Assembly: GCA_910587375.1 (NCBI GenBank)
Contig: CAJULR010000022.1
Span: 62,001 to 126,000, forward strand
DNA length: 64,000 nt
Source: Candidatus Gastranaerophilales bacterium
GTDB taxonomy: Bacteria > Cyanobacteriota > Vampirovibrionia > Gastranaerophilales > Gastranaerophilaceae
Reading direction: 5' to 3'
The notes below the pieces were generated by a model. The model was not told the origin of the DNA. It ran no database searches and saw nothing but the letters and a program-made list of their open reading frames with translations. The translations under genes and the position numbers were made by a program. Of the stretch, positions 16,174-23,778 are shown in pieces. The stretch's first letter is position 1, and each line of letters begins with the position of its first letter.

Positions 16174-19100
16174 CTATAGCCCCACTGCCTTGTATTTGAT
16201 AATAACAAGGCCTCTTCCGCCTTTGCCGCCAAGGCCGCCCGTTTCGTTAATCACAGCACCCCCGCCGCCACCTCCGCCAAAGGTTCCGTTTTTGCCGTGG
16301 GGCGTGTTTGCCGCGTCGTTGCAAACAATTCCCGCCATTAACGTTGTAAGGTTTCCGCCGCAGCCGCCAAGAATTGGCCCCGCCATTTTCCCGTCGCTTG
16401 CTTTAACATAGGTCGCCCAGGTGTTGTCGTCGTTTTCCCAAAGGTCCTGGATGTAGCCGCCAATTCCGCCGTAGAGCTCTGTTGCTTCCTGGCCTTTGGT
16501 TAAGGGGTCAGATTTATTTGCGTAAGTATCGGGGAGAACTTTTTCTGCCGCATGTTCTCCAATGCCTGCCCCGCCGTCATTTCCTTTTATGCCGCCGCGT
16601 GCAGTAAGGCTTTTGCTTGTTCCTGTGTCGTATGTTATAGTTGTGCTCTTGCCGTTGCCGTCTCCTGTGGCGTTGTCGCCGCCTTCGCCAATGTTAATCC
16701 CGATTGTTGTATTGGATTTTAAATTGGTAATAAGTTTTGTGACAATTTCACCTGAAGTTCCGCCGCCGCCGTTTGTGCCGCCATATTCAAAATATATAAA
16801 CCCGCCGGCCCCGGCTGCGCCTATGCCAAATGTTGTGTCGCCAATGACGGGAGAGCCCGAACCTCCGCCACCGCCTGCGCCATAGTTTGTGGTTGTTGGC
16901 GAAACGCCGTTTTTGGCGCTGTTTCCGCCTGCTCCGCCTTGAAGCACTGTGCCTTGCATATTCATTGAAGCACCGCCTGTGCCGCCATAGCCCTTGTTGG
17001 AAGCTGCAGTGGCCAAATATCCGTTGTTGCCTGCTTTGGTGTCGTAGCTTTTATTCAGCCAATTGTTTCCGACAACGGCGAAGTTTCTTTTGGCGCCGCC
17101 TGCTGATGTTACGGTTTCAGAGGAAGAATATTGCCCCGGAAGGCCGCCCAAGGCTTCTGCGATAACAGTGGAACCTCTTTTAATTCTTGTTGAGTTTCCT
17201 TGGTTACCGTTTTTTCCTGCGGCAGTTTGTGCTCCGCCACCACTTCCTATTTCAAAGGTCAAGGTTTCGCCCGGGGTTACGTCGATTTCCCCGACAGTTA
17301 TCTGTCCTGCGCCACCCCCGCCTGAACCATTGGCAGGGAGGGAGAAATCGCATTTTAATTCAGGGTAGGTGTAGTAGAGGCGAAGCGCACCAGGTTTACC
17401 GGAGGTACCAGTGGTTGCTTTTCCACCGTCTCCACCATCACAATAATTCTCATTTTTCCATACGGTTTTATCTTTACCTATTTTGCCGCCACTAAAGCTC
17501 CCTGCTTCATCACCAGATTTTCCTCCATATCCGCCTCCTCCGCCACCACCATTACTGGTTTTGCCACTATTTGGCGTTATTCCACTCATGCCCGAAGCAT
17601 TATTATTAACATATAGAAATGAGGCCAGGAATGAATACCCATTACCGCTACTGCCGACCGAAACAGAGCCACTTCCGCCCCCTCCACCACCAGCACCATA
17701 CCCGCCGCCACCACCACCACCGCCGCCAGCGCAAGAACCATTGCATGATATTCCACCTCCGCCACCGCCTCCTCCTCCGATTTGAAATAATATATTATCT
17801 GAAGCACCTAAAGTGGTTGTAATACTTGTTGGTGCTCCTCCTCCCCCCGAGCCACCTTCATAACATTGGCCATTCCAAACCCCGCCTCCACCGCCTCCAC
17901 CAGCCCAAACAGTACCAGCTCCACCATTACCTCCTTTGTACCCATTAGCAACTGCATAACCACCATTACCTCCAGCGGAAAGGGTTGTACCACTGCCAGT
18001 TGCACCATTATTTGCAGATTGTTTATGGCCGCCACTTCCACCTGTACCACCAGATATTTGATTAACTGCCACACTACTCCCGCCATTTGAGTTACGTATG
18101 CCACCTCCACCACCAGCAGCGTAGCCACCATTTTGACCAGTTTTGTCTTCCGTTGCTCCACCTCCACCTCCACCTCCGACTTTTACATAAATTTTTGAAG
18201 GCAAACTTCCAGTTAATTGAGCGTTTTCAATATAGCCACCCGAACCACCACCTCCGCCATAATAAGTACTATAGGAGCCTGGACGACTTCCGCCTCCGCC
18301 GCCTCCGCCGCCGCAGGCGGTGACAGAGACGGCAACTTTGCCAGGGACATATTCTTTGCCGTCCGTTACCCCCGTCCATGCTGTGGCTCCACTGGCGGCA
18401 CATGCGCTATCAAGCTCGGGCACTTTTGTTGCCGTGCTTGGAATTGTAAATGTATGTTCACCAGCTGTTAAGAAATCTTTATACGTATTCCCGTCGCCGC
18501 CCGCAGGAATTTTTGCTGTGCCTGTGCCAAGGCCGCCGGAGGCTCCGCCGCCCCCGCCGCCGACCATAAAGAAGCGGAGTTTTTTCACGCCGTCAGGCAC
18601 TTTCCAGGTTTGGTTTGTTGTTATTTCGTGCTGCCCAAAGAAGGAGTTTCCGCCGGCTCCGCCGCCACCAACCATTATGACTTTTACCATATTAACGCCA
18701 TCCGGGAGGTTAAAGGTTTCATCTTCCCCTTCTTCGCCTGTGAAGACGGAAACAAGCGCGTCTTTATCATATTGTGCTGCACCTACTCCTGATATATTTA
18801 TTTTTGCTTCATCCATACGTTTTGTCATAACGGGGGCAAGGGCGGCCATGAGTAATGACGCCACGAGGAGGGCCATGAGCATTTCAACCAACGAAAAGGC
18901 CGGACATTGTTTAAGACCCTGAAACGAGTTCAGGGTGACGCGCTGGTTGAATGATGTTGGGTTAAAACCCAACCTACGGGTTTGAGATCCTGAAACAAGT
19001 TCAGGATGACAGCTGCGCATTGATTGGGTTTCAGCCGAGTTCAGGGCGACAGTTGTACGTTGGTTGACTGCTTTGTTCATTGGTTGAGCAGCCGTCATTG

Positions 19101-19443
19101 CGAGGGTAGCGTCAGCGTACCGCGGCAATCCAGTATGATGTGACGCTGAAAGGTTTTTTTGGTTTTCTTCCTTCGGCAACACTAATCCGTGGATTGCCTC
19201 CTTTTGCCGAAATCTTTTGATTTCGTGCAAAATGGGTCCTCTTGGAGTGGCTTCGTCGCTGTCGCTTCCCTCGCAATGACGTGACCATTCAAAATCTTCG
19301 TCCAAAACCTCGCAATGACGCGCGGCTATTGATTGGGTTTCAGCTAAGTCTTCGTAATTATGGTTTTTTGTTAAGGCATTTTTAAAATTATGCGCACAAC
19401 AATTTGAGGGCTTTGGCCCTTTTAAGATGAACAACTTTTTCAT
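16174..19443 (-). CDS. Giant glycine-rich prepilin-like protein 1, with repeat-expanded leader
   Basis: A 1089-residue protein. A type IV prepilin signature lies at residues 182-208: Ala then FSLVEM with Glu at +5, followed by a hydrophobic helix ending APVMTK. The leader before the cleavage site is 182 residues, versus 11-15 in two paralogues here. It is made largely of translated dispersed repeats (for example CEGSDSDEAT, HPELVSGSQ, LNSFQGL). ATG 19443 has AGGATA nine bases upstream. The mature part is long Gly-rich runs broken by short hydrophobic strands (GLVIIKY at the end), resembling polyglycine-II tail-fibre domains. Between about 17385 and 18290 the glycine codons switch from mainly GGC to GGT/GGA, suggesting a recombined segment. 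Probably a surface pseudopilin or adhesin; divergent from an XRE regulator. Confidence 0.8.
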   Translation of the reverse strand: MKKLFILKGPKPSNCCAHNFKNALTKNHNYEDLAETQSIAARHCEVLDEDFEWSRHCEGSDSDEATPRGPILHEIKRFRQKEAIHGLVLPKEENQKNLSASHHTGLPRYADATLAMTAAQPMNKAVNQRTTVALNSAETQSMRSCHPELVSGSQTRRLGFNPTSFNQRVTLNSFQGLKQCPAFSLVEMLMALLVASLLMAALAPVMTKRMDEAKINISGVGAAQYDKDALVSVFTGEEGEDETFNLPDGVNMVKVIMVGGGGAGGNSFFGQHEITTNQTWKVPDGVKKLRFFMVGGGGGGASGGLGTGTAKIPAGGDGNTYKDFLTAGEHTFTIPSTATKVPELDSACAASGATAWTGVTDGKEYVPGKVAVSVTACGGGGGGGGSRPGSYSTYYGGGGGSGGYIENAQLTGSLPSKIYVKVGGGGGGGATEDKTGQNGGYAAGGGGGIRNSNGGSSVAVNQISGGTGGSGGHKQSANNGATGSGTTLSAGGNGGYAVANGYKGGNGGAGTVWAGGGGGGGVWNGQCYEGGSGGGGAPTSITTTLGASDNILFQIGGGGGGGGGISCNGSCAGGGGGGGGGYGAGGGGGGSGSVSVGSSGNGYSFLASFLYVNNNASGMSGITPNSGKTSNGGGGGGGYGGKSGDEAGSFSGGKIGKDKTVWKNENYCDGGDGGKATTGTSGKPGALRLYYTYPELKCDFSLPANGSGGGGAGQITVGEIDVTPGETLTFEIGSGGGAQTAAGKNGNQGNSTRIKRGSTVIAEALGGLPGQYSSSETVTSAGGAKRNFAVVGNNWLNKSYDTKAGNNGYLATAASNKGYGGTGGASMNMQGTVLQGGAGGNSAKNGVSPTTTNYGAGGGGGSGSPVIGDTTFGIGAAGAGGFIYFEYGGTNGGGGTSGEIVTKLITNLKSNTTIGINIGEGGDNATGDGNGKSTTITYDTGTSKSLTARGGIKGNDGGAGIGEHAAEKVLPDTYANKSDPLTKGQEATELYGGIGGYIQDLWENDDNTWATYVKASDGKMAGPILGGCGGNLTTLMAGIVCNDAANTPHGKNGTFGGGGGGGAVINETGGLGGKGGRGLVIIKYKAVGL
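18915..19322. repeat. Cluster of dispersed palindromic repeats inside the prepilin 1 leader
   Basis: Three repeat kinds lie within the coding leader. B: CCTGAAACGAGTTCAGG-type palindromes at 18915-18940 and 18983-19011. C: GTTGGGTTAAAACCCAAC with a CCTACGGG tail at 18956-18980. A: a CGTCATTGCGAGG..GCAATCCA unit at 19093-19133, facing an inverted TGGATTGCC..CCTCGCAATGACG at 19190-19281, with a further half copy at 19306-19321. All are read through in frame. Confidence 0.8.
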
Positions 19444-19471
19444 AAAATATTATCCTATTAGATTACCCACA

Positions 19472-19487
19472 TGTCTATACATAGACA
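19472..19487. promoter_or_regulatory. Inverted repeat between prepilin 1 and its XRE regulator
   Basis: TGTCTA-TACA-TAGACA is a perfect 6-bp inverted repeat with a 4-base centre in the 77-base divergent gap. A half-like CTATACAT also occurs at 19514. It is a likely operator for the XRE protein. Confidence 0.5.
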
Positions 19488-19507
19488 ACGTAATTTTATT
19501 TTAACAT

Positions 19508-19513
19508 TAGAAT
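19508..19513 (+). promoter_or_regulatory. -10 element placing the XRE start at the AUG
   Basis: TAGAAT lies seven bases before ATG 19521, so the transcript would begin at or next to the start codon (leaderless). The same spacing is seen before XRE genes at 32511 (minus) and, with six bases, at 47544 (minus). Confidence 0.5.
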
Positions 19514-19520
19514 TCTATAC

Positions 19521-19808
19521 ATGCAACATGTTAATTACAAAAATGCGGATATCATTTTTAAAGCTCTTGCAAAAGTAATCAAAACACAGAGGGAAAAACA
19601 GGGAAAATCCCAAAGGCTTTTGGCGGATGAGTGTTCGTTTCAAAGGTCTTTATTGTCCCGTCTTGAAAACGGGCTCAACGAACCAAAGCTTGTTTCAATT
19701 TGGACAATTGCAGAGGCGCTTGGCATGAAGCCGTCTTTGCTTATTAAGCTTGTGGAGGATGAACTTCCAAACGGATTTAGCCTGATTGAAAAAGACCTCT
19801 GTTATTAA
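19521..19808 (+). CDS. XRE-family regulator divergent from prepilin 1
   Basis: A 95-residue single-domain DNA-binding protein. Residues 17-72 hold the Cro/C1-type helix-turn-helix: VIKTQREKQGKSQRLLADECSFQRSLLSRLENGLNEPKL and the third-helix pattern IAEALGM. No ribosome-binding site is visible; a TAGAAT box seven bases before ATG suggests a leaderless mRNA. It is divergently transcribed from the giant prepilin gene across 77 bases that contain an inverted repeat, so it probably represses or activates that gene. Three other prepilin genes in the window have the same partner layout. Confidence 0.85.
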   Translation: MQHVNYKNADIIFKALAKVIKTQREKQGKSQRLLADECSFQRSLLSRLENGLNEPKLVSIWTIAEALGMKPSLLIKLVEDELPNGFSLIEKDLCY

Positions 19809-19835
19809 TGTTTGCTTAAAAAAGCTTGTTTTATC

Positions 19836-21065
19836 CTATCTTGTTTTATCGTTCAAAACTCTTTGTCTTGTTTCTTTATCGGCTTCAAAAATTTCATCTA
19901 AGGTGGGGTTTTGAATTGGCGTGTGATTTTTTGTTTCGCGCTCAACGATTTTAAAGATATCTCCCATGCCGATTTCACCCCTTAAAAACTTATGCACGGC
20001 AATTTCGTTTGCTGCATTTAAAACAACTGGGAGGGTTCCGCCCGTTTTGCCTGCTTCAAACGCAAGCTTCAGGCAGGGAAATTTTTCAAAATCCGGTTTT
20101 TCGAAGGTTAAAGTTTGCCCTAAAAAGCTGAAACTGTTTGATTTTATGCCATATTCGCGGGAAGGATATGTAAGCGCGTATTGAATCGGGATGTGCATAC
20201 TGGGGGTGCCGATTTGTGCTACGGTGGAGCCGTCTTTAAATTCAACGGCAGAATGCACAAGGCTTTCAGGGTGGATTACGACTTCAATTTTTTCATATGG
20301 AAGGTTAAAAAGGTGGTGCGCTTCAATGACCTCTAAACCTTTATTCATAAGGGTTGCGGAATCAATTGTGATTTTTTTGCCCATATGCCACCTTGGGTGG
20401 TTTAGGGCCTCTTTAAAGGTGGCGTTTTTAATTTCATCGCGGCTTTTGTGCAAAAACGGGCCGCCGGAGGCTGTAATTATAATTTTATTTAAAAGTTCAT
20501 AGTTTCCGTTTGAACTTTGCAAGATGGCAGAATGTTCGCTGTCAACAGGCAAAATGTTCACGCCGTTTGCTTTTGCGGCTTTTGTTACGATGTCCCCTGC
20601 CATTACAAGAGTTTCTTTGTTTGCAAGGGCAATGTCTGTGCCGTTTTCAATTGCCTTTAATGTGGGCTTTAGGGCCACACAGCCTGATGTTCCCGTGAGC
20701 ATTATATCTGCGTTTTTATCGTCTGCAAGCTCAATAAGGCCTTCTTCGCCGCACAAAACTTCAAGATTTGGGAAAATTGATTTAACCTCTTTTGCGCCTT
20801 CTTTTGAACCTACGCAGACTTTTTTGGGACAGAATTTTTTAATTTGTTCGATAAAAAGCTCAATATTGCTGCCGCAGGACATTCCAAGGACATTGAAAGA
20901 GATGTTTTTTTTGGCGCTTTCGCTTGGGTCTTGTGTTTCGGGGGCGTTTTGCACTTTGTGAGTGTCTTTTGCCGCCTTTTCAAGTCCTTCAAGCACCTCC
21001 AGCGTTTGTGTTCCAATGGAGCCTGTGGAGCCTAATATAACAAGGTTTTTAGTTGTTTTGTGCAT
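19836..21065 (-). CDS. dxr: 1-deoxy-D-xylulose-5-phosphate reductoisomerase
   Basis: Second step of the MEP isoprenoid pathway, NADPH-dependent. ATG 21065 is chosen (MHKTTKNLVILGSTGSIG) with AAAGGATTCTA upstream; it overlaps the zinc-finger gene end by 17 bases. Motifs: GSTGSIGTQ nucleotide site, ALANKETLV, PVDSEHSA, SASGGPF-type ITASGGPF, NHPRWHMGKKIT and DSATLMNKGLEVIEAH. About 20 residues rich in Lys, Thr and Glu are inserted after LEVL (residues about 27-47), where other Dxr proteins run straight into the next strand. The insertion is probably a surface loop. It belongs with hemW and a zinc-finger gene in a minus-strand run. Confidence 0.95.
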   Translation of the reverse strand: MHKTTKNLVILGSTGSIGTQTLEVLEGLEKAAKDTHKVQNAPETQDPSESAKKNISFNVLGMSCGSNIELFIEQIKKFCPKKVCVGSKEGAKEVKSIFPNLEVLCGEEGLIELADDKNADIMLTGTSGCVALKPTLKAIENGTDIALANKETLVMAGDIVTKAAKANGVNILPVDSEHSAILQSSNGNYELLNKIIITASGGPFLHKSRDEIKNATFKEALNHPRWHMGKKITIDSATLMNKGLEVIEAHHLFNLPYEKIEVVIHPESLVHSAVEFKDGSTVAQIGTPSMHIPIQYALTYPSREYGIKSNSFSFLGQTLTFEKPDFEKFPCLKLAFEAGKTGGTLPVVLNAANEIAVHKFLRGEIGMGDIFKIVERETKNHTPIQNPTLDEIFEADKETRQRVLNDKTR

Positions 21066-21429
21066 TAGAATCCTTTTTGATAAAATCGCAAATTTCACTA
21101 AGCCTTTTATCTTCCATCGCGTCAATCAGTTCTTGAATTGTTTTAATTTTTTTAAGCGCAAAGCCGGTTTCAGCGAGAAGCACGCAATCGTTGCAAAGCC
21201 TGTATTTTCCGTATTGAATGCTTCCTGCCATACATTTATTTTTGCCGCAGGCGGAGCAATCGAAAAATTCGTTTTCAACATCCGGGTTTTCTTCGATGTC
21301 GTCTTGAACCATTTGCGCCGCAACAGCCTGCATATCTTCAATTATTTTTTGAACCTCTTCGGGCGTTTTTTCTTTGTCTGAACAGTTTTTTAGGGTGCCT
21401 TTTGTGGTGTCTTTTTCTTTTTCTTCCAT
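21049..21429 (-). CDS. Small cysteine-cluster (zinc-finger-like) protein
   Basis: A 126-residue uncharacterised protein. Residues 1-50 are acidic and helical. Residues 57-83 contain CSACGKNKC and then CNDC, a treble-clef-like CxxC..CxxC arrangement likely to bind zinc. The C-terminal 40 residues are helical. Its stop overlaps the start of dxr by 17 bases and it sits 11 bases after hemW, so it is part of that operon. No function is known to me; the metal site is a pattern-based inference. Confidence 0.65.
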   Translation of the reverse strand: MEEKEKDTTKGTLKNCSDKEKTPEEVQKIIEDMQAVAAQMVQDDIEENPDVENEFFDCSACGKNKCMAGSIQYGKYRLCNDCVLLAETGFALKKIKTIQELIDAMEDKRLSEICDFIKKDSNAQNN

Positions 21430-21440
21430 AATTATTTATA

Positions 21441-22625
21441 TTAGCACAAAAATTCTGACAGTATTAAATTTGAAACAAGAATGCCTGAAAGCGTTAATCT
21501 ATAGCCATTTTCGGTTTTTTCAAGGTGGTTTGAATTTAAGAATTTTTCTAATATAGAGGCATATTTTTGGTCAAAATTAATGTTGAATTTTTCGTTTATT
21601 TCAGCCGTGTTTATGCCTTCTCTTTTTCTGAACCCAAGAAAAATTGTTTCTTCAAGCCTTTCTTGTTCTGTAAGTTCAGTTGTTTCCCTTGGGGGAAGTG
21701 GGTTTTCCATATATTCTTTAAAATTTGTTGTGTTTTGGTATCTTATGTTGCTTGAAAAGCCTGAAGCAGAAATCCCAAAACCGTAGTATTCGCCTTCGCT
21801 CCAGTAGTTTAAATTGTGGCGGGATTGAAAATTTTTACCCTTTGCAAGGTTTGAGATTTCATAAAGGTTGAAACCTTGCTCTTCTTCAAGAAATTTAACT
21901 GCAAATTCGTACATATCGGCTTGAAGGTCGTCCTGAATACTATCATCTTGCAAATGGCTTGGCCGTTTTTTATAAAAAAGCGTGCCTTCTTCAATTTTAA
22001 GGCCATAGAGGGAAATATGCTGAACATCAAGCGCTGTGGCCCCTTTTAAATCTTCCATCCAAAGTTTTAAATTTTGCCCCGGAAGGCCGTAGATTAAATC
22101 TATGCTGATGTTTTCAAAGCCTGTGTCCTGTGCCAAAAAGACGGTGTCTTTTGCTTTTTTTGCACTGTGAAGCCTTCCTATTGTTTTTAAAATGTTATCA
22201 TCAAAGGTCTGAACACCAATGCTTAAGCGGTTTACACCAAGGTTATGGAGGGCAAATAAAAGTTTTAAATCGGTGCTTTCAGGGTTTAATTCAACCGTAA
22301 TTTCCGCGTTTGGGGCAAAATTAAAGAGGGACAATATTTTTTCAAAATGTTTAACGTCAAGCAAAGATGGTGTTCCGCCCCCGATATAAAGGGTTTTTAG
22401 CGGTTGTTTTTTGTAAAAATGTTTAATTTCCGTTGTTAATTTTTTAACATAATCGTTTATGAAATTTATGGCGCCAAAAGATGTAAAGGCGCAATAGGCG
22501 CATTTTTTCCTGCAAAAAGGGATGTGGATATAAGCGCTTTTTGGCAGATTTTCCACGCTTTTTGGGCGTTTTAAGGTTTTAGAATTTGGAGTTTTTAGAG
22601 TTTTGTGCAGTTCAACATTTTGCAT
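21441..22625 (-). CDS. hemW: Radical SAM haem chaperone HemW-like protein
   Basis: A 394-residue radical SAM protein. ATG 22625 (MQNVELHK) is chosen; an upstream extension is unconserved. IPFCRKKCAYCAF near residue 35 gives the CxxxCxYC iron-sulfur motif, with the extra Cys position as Ala-Phe. Then come YIGGGTPSLL, VELNPES, GVNRLSIGVQTFDD and IDLIYGLPGQ. The C-terminal HemN_C region shows FGISASGF and LTEQERLEETIFLGFR. HemW-type proteins bind haem and help load it into target proteins; they lack coproporphyrinogen dehydrogenase activity. Divergent from the SIS gene. Confidence 0.88.
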   Translation of the reverse strand: MQNVELHKTLKTPNSKTLKRPKSVENLPKSAYIHIPFCRKKCAYCAFTSFGAINFINDYVKKLTTEIKHFYKKQPLKTLYIGGGTPSLLDVKHFEKILSLFNFAPNAEITVELNPESTDLKLLFALHNLGVNRLSIGVQTFDDNILKTIGRLHSAKKAKDTVFLAQDTGFENISIDLIYGLPGQNLKLWMEDLKGATALDVQHISLYGLKIEEGTLFYKKRPSHLQDDSIQDDLQADMYEFAVKFLEEEQGFNLYEISNLAKGKNFQSRHNLNYWSEGEYYGFGISASGFSSNIRYQNTTNFKEYMENPLPPRETTELTEQERLEETIFLGFRKREGINTAEINEKFNINFDQKYASILEKFLNSNHLEKTENGYRLTLSGILVSNLILSEFLC

Positions 22626-22639
22626 TTTAATATTATAAT
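22611..22639 (+). promoter_or_regulatory. Probable promoter of the SIS-domain gene
   Basis: TTCAAC at 22611 and TATAAT at 22634 are 17 bases apart and lie 33 bases before ATG 22672, within the short gap to hemW. Confidence 0.4.
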
Positions 22640-22671
22640 AGAAAATAAAGATTATGTGGCGGGTGCAGATT

Positions 22672-23754
22672 ATGTCAGACAATATGATGTTAAAAGAAAT
22701 TTTCGAAGAGCCTTCCGTTTTTGAATTTTTGGTGAATAAATATATTAAGGATGGCGTTGTTAAAGATTGTTTTCCTGCAAGTTTTGGTGAAGTGAAATTT
22801 GTGGCCTCCGGCTCTTCTTACAACTGTGCAAGGCTTGGGCAGAAATTTTTTGAAAACATTGCTAAAGTAAAAACTTCTTTTGAATATTCTTCTGAATTTA
22901 ATGCAAATAAAGAAAGGCTGATAAATAAAGATGTCCTATATTTTTTCATAAGCCAATCCGGCGAAACGTATGATACAAAATGTGCACTTGATATGGTGAA
23001 TAAAAAAGAGGGGCATAGTTTTGCGCTTGTAAATAATAACAATTCTTATATTTATAATAATTCTGAATTTAAGATGAATATTGAGGCGGGGCCTGAAAAA
23101 TCTATTGCCGCAACAAAATCTTTTACAGGGGGTGTTTTGTGCCTTTGGCTTTTAGCTTTAAATATCGCACAAAATAAAGGAGTGGATATTAAAGAACACC
23201 TTCTTGGGATTTTAGATATTAAAAAAGATACGGAAGAAGTTATTAAAAACACAAAAAATATTGAAAAAGCGGCTGAAATTTTATCTGCACAAAAAAGCTT
23301 TCCTATTGTGGGATATAGCTATAATTATGTTATTGCAAAGGAAGGGGCCTTAAAAATCAAAGAAACTTCATACATTGATGTGAACGCATACCCGACGGGC
23401 GAATTTTTACACGGGCACACGGCAATTTTGAATGAAAACAGTGTGATTTTAGAGCTTTTTTCACACACCGCAGGCGAGTTTGAAATTAAAACTCTTGAAA
23501 AAATACGGAAGGATTTTAACCCGAAAATTGTTGCGCTTTGTGATACGGAAGATGTGCTTGGGGATGTTTCAACACTTTCGGGCAACGCTTGCAGGGAGCC
23601 TTTGTTTGTTAAATTTAAAAAGTTTGAAAATGAAATTGTAACTATACTCTCATCAGTCATTATTTTACAGCTTTTAGCTTTAAACATCGCACAAAAGCTT
23701 GGCCGCAATGTAGACAAACCCTTGGGCCTGAATAAGGTTGTAGGCAAGAGCTAA
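22672..23754 (+). CDS. Double-SIS-domain sugar isomerase/deaminase (GlmS isomerase-like)
   Basis: A 360-residue protein that corresponds to the isomerase half of glucosamine-6-phosphate synthase without the glutaminase half. SIS domain 1 shows ASGSSYNCA and SQSGETYDT; then the AATKSFTG loop. SIS domain 2 shows GYSYNYVIAKEGALKIKETSYI, the EFLHGH motif, and the C-terminal LGRNVDKPLGLNKVV signature. Such proteins act as amino-sugar phosphate isomerases/deaminases (AgaS, FrlB, GlmD types). The exact substrate is not clear. ATG 22672 is chosen; ATG 22684 is possible. It is convergent with the DUF2339 gene. Confidence 0.85.
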   Translation: MSDNMMLKEIFEEPSVFEFLVNKYIKDGVVKDCFPASFGEVKFVASGSSYNCARLGQKFFENIAKVKTSFEYSSEFNANKERLINKDVLYFFISQSGETYDTKCALDMVNKKEGHSFALVNNNNSYIYNNSEFKMNIEAGPEKSIAATKSFTGGVLCLWLLALNIAQNKGVDIKEHLLGILDIKKDTEEVIKNTKNIEKAAEILSAQKSFPIVGYSYNYVIAKEGALKIKETSYIDVNAYPTGEFLHGHTAILNENSVILELFSHTAGEFEIKTLEKIRKDFNPKIVALCDTEDVLGDVSTLSGNACREPLFVKFKKFENEIVTILSSVIILQLLALNIAQKLGRNVDKPLGLNKVVGKS

Positions 23755-23778
23755 TTTTATCGTTATCGATAGTTAAGT

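Noticed and set aside
16100..18922. Several long proline- or serine-rich plus-strand open frames
   Set aside because: They are antisense shadows of the glycine codons (GGN gives NCC) of prepilin 1, with no ribosome-binding sites or domain patterns.
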